Positions 6,225 to 7,152 of a stretch of DNA of 7,152 nt are shown here, one piece after another; the stretch's first letter is position 1, and every line of letters starts with the position of its first letter. Made by a program: the position numbers and the translations under genes. Location: contig CATKYP010000042.1 in the NCBI GenBank assembly GCA_949840855.1, forward strand, positions 1 through 7,152, given 5' to 3'. The notes beneath the pieces were generated by a model, which was not told the origin of the DNA, did no database searches, and saw nothing but the letters and a program-made list of their open reading frames with translations. The stretch is from an uncultured Bacilli bacterium (lineage in GTDB: Bacteria > Bacillota_I > Bacilli_A > RF39 > UBA660).

Positions 6225-6246
6225 CTCACTTTAAAAGTGTACTTAA
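6225..6246 (-). repeat. Boundary element copy C (between the DUF7662-like and CPBP genes)
   Basis: This 22-bp minus-strand segment contains the stop codon of the 70-residue gene and ends next to the CPBP GTG. It carries the perfect 13-bp palindrome CACTTTTAAAGTG (6239-6227), which differs from that of copy A only at the centre base. It matches copy A at 17 of 22 positions. The right arm merges into the Shine-Dalgarno-like GAGGTGAT of the CPBP gene. Confidence 0.5.
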
Positions 6247-6455
6247 TATTTATTTATCCTATTGAAAATTACTGTTTTATTTTTCATTGATATTTTACCA
6301 ACTTCATATCCATATTCTTTAGATTCTTTTTTATAAGTTAAAAATGAATGATCTATTTCAAATCCTATAATGTTCTTAATTTCTTCATAAGATAAGTTAT
6401 ATTCTTCTTTATTGTTTTCCTTTAAATACTTCCATAATGGCACATATTTGCTCAT
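6243..6455 (-). CDS. Small DUF7662-like protein of unknown function
   Basis: This 70-residue soluble protein has no membrane segment or signal peptide. The opening SKYVPLWKYLKEN, the middle LSYEEIKNIIGFEIDHSFL and the closing YGYEVGKISMKNKTVIFNR match the pattern I remember for short bacterial proteins now grouped as DUF7662: an N-terminal PLWxYL segment, an EEIexiiG helix and a final basic beta-hairpin ending in VxFxR. No biochemical role is known to me. ATG at 6455 is supported by AAAAGGAG (6474-6467) with an 11-base spacer. The gap upstream (6456-6531) shows no convincing promoter or terminator, and the CPBP gene follows after 18 bp, so the genes may share a message. Low-complexity Lys/Asn content fits the A+T-rich genome. 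Confidence 0.75.
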   Translation of the reverse strand: MSKYVPLWKYLKENNKEEYNLSYEEIKNIIGFEIDHSFLTYKKESKEYGYEVGKISMKNKTVIFNRINKY

Positions 6456-6531
6456 CTTTGATACAACTCCTTTTAATATATACTAGACATTACTAAATAT
6501 TTTTTTAATCAATGGTTGTAATTTACTTACT

Positions 6532-7152
6532 TTAATATTCTTTTCTTTTATATATAACTTCTGATATTTTATAAGAAACATACAACATTATAATTATAAC
6601 GATAGGAATAATAATCATCATATAGTTTTCTAAAAATGCTAATCCCTGTATAATGGATTCAAAATCAATATATTTTGATAAAACACCACCAATTAACACA
6701 AATCCAAATACAACTATAAATATTGCAATTCTTGCTTTTTCTACACCAAACTTATAAATAGCAGGATACATAATGCTCTGTAATAAAGTAGTTGCAAATA
6801 TTGCTCCCATTATTGTTTCTCCCATACTTTCTAAATTTATAGTTTTAGTGCGATAATAACCAATTATTATCGTTAAAATTGTTGTTATTATCACTGTTAC
6901 TAGAATAAGTAATATTGTTGCTATGTACTTTGCTCTTACACTATTCTTTCTTCCATCTGGTAAAGAACAAACATAAGCGTCCCATTTATTATAACTATCA
7001 TAACTAAATGTTGACAGCATTGTTACTATAGACATACACGGAAGTAAAAAAGCCAAACTCATTGATTCTTGAAATGCCATAACAATATACACAAATAATA
7101 AAATTAACCAAGTTTTAAAATTCCCTTTTAACATTAAGAAATCCTTTTTAAT
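6532..7152 (-). CDS. ABC-2 type transporter permease subunit (5' partial)
   Basis: This membrane protein resembles the ABC2_membrane_5 group, small permeases of ABC-2 exporters usually encoded beside a cognate ATPase and often a GntR-type regulator. About six hydrophobic segments are visible. The family's conserved cytoplasmic stretch FSYDSYNKWDAYVCSLPDGR lies after helix 2. An ATG at 7134 could start a 200-residue protein, but the frame is open to the window edge and the six extra codons read IKKDFL. Family members typically begin with a short lead of the type KDxxxLKGN, so the real start is probably just outside the window and the ATG is internal (Met in IKKDFLMLKGNFK). At least 206 residues are present, near the usual full length. 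An AAAAAGGA sequence (7150-7143) mimics a ribosome site, so the internal start cannot be fully excluded. Partner genes, if any, lie to the right. The substrate is unknown. Confidence 0.82.
   Translation of the reverse strand: MKKDFLMLKGNFKTWLILLFVYIVMAFQESMSLAFLLPCMSIVTMLSTFSYDSYNKWDAYVCSLPDGRKNSVRAKYIATILLILVTVIITTILTIIIGYYRTKTINLESMGETIMGAIFATTLLQSIMYPAIYKFGVEKARIAIFIVVFGFVLIGGVLSKYIDFESIIQGLAFLENYMMIIIPIVIIIMLYVSYKISEVIYKRKEY

Noticed and set aside
1..7152. CRISPR array, tRNA, rRNA, transposase or integrase
   Set aside because: No regularly spaced repeats, no tRNA-like or rRNA-like sequence and no recombinase motifs were seen on either strand.

Overview
The window is strongly A+T-rich, and every gene I can support lies on the minus strand. 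Intergenic gaps are short and several Shine-Dalgarno sites are strong (AGGAGGTGAT, GAGGGAGG, AAAAGGAG). This fits a low-GC Bacillota, most likely an anaerobic Clostridia or Tissierellia-type bacterium. The genus cannot be fixed from the sequence. No rRNA, tRNA, CRISPR array, IS transposase or convincing rho-independent terminator is visible. No gene-free stretch reaches 300 bases; the longest gap is 4793-4911, the promoter region of the main operon.

Layout in the direction of transcription, from the right end leftwards. (1) 7152-6532: an ABC-2 type permease subunit whose 5' end lies outside the window. (2) 6455-6243: a 70-residue protein that looks like the DUF7662 family. (3) 6224-5481: a CPBP (CAAX/Abi) membrane metalloprotease with an odd start site. 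(4) 5430-4912: a GNAT acetyltransferase. (5) 4771-365: four tightly packed genes forming a complete BceAB-RS-type peptide-antibiotic sensing and resistance module, in the order ATPase, permease, response regulator, intramembrane-sensing histidine kinase. (6) 362-97: the 3' scrap of a DinD/BRO-like antirepressor gene, truncated at its 5' side and frameshifted. (7) 36-1: the first 12 codons of another gene leaving the window.

How the genes work together: in Bce-type modules the transporter itself detects a cell-wall-active peptide (bacitracin, lantibiotics, defensin-like peptides) and signals to a kinase with almost no extracellular sensor of its own. The kinase phosphorylates the regulator, which activates the transporter promoter. 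All these parts are present here. Directly upstream of the ATPase gene is a perfect TTACA-N4-TGTAA inverted repeat abutting the -35 position, which matches the operator consensus I remember for BceR-like regulators. The operon therefore appears autoregulated, with the kinase and regulator inside the induced transcript. The CPBP protease upstream belongs to a family with bacteriocin-immunity members, so the neighbourhood may be a small peptide-resistance island; this last point is inference.

The least expected observations are: a roughly 22-bp element at three successive gene boundaries (right of CPBP, right of GNAT, left of GNAT) with a CACTTT-N-AAAGTG palindrome at its core in two copies; the DinD-like scar starting within 3 bp of the kinase stop codon, which suggests a recombination junction; and the CPBP gene, whose Shine-Dalgarno site overlaps its only canonical start and is better spaced for an ATA codon. 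I see no clearly new multi-gene system.
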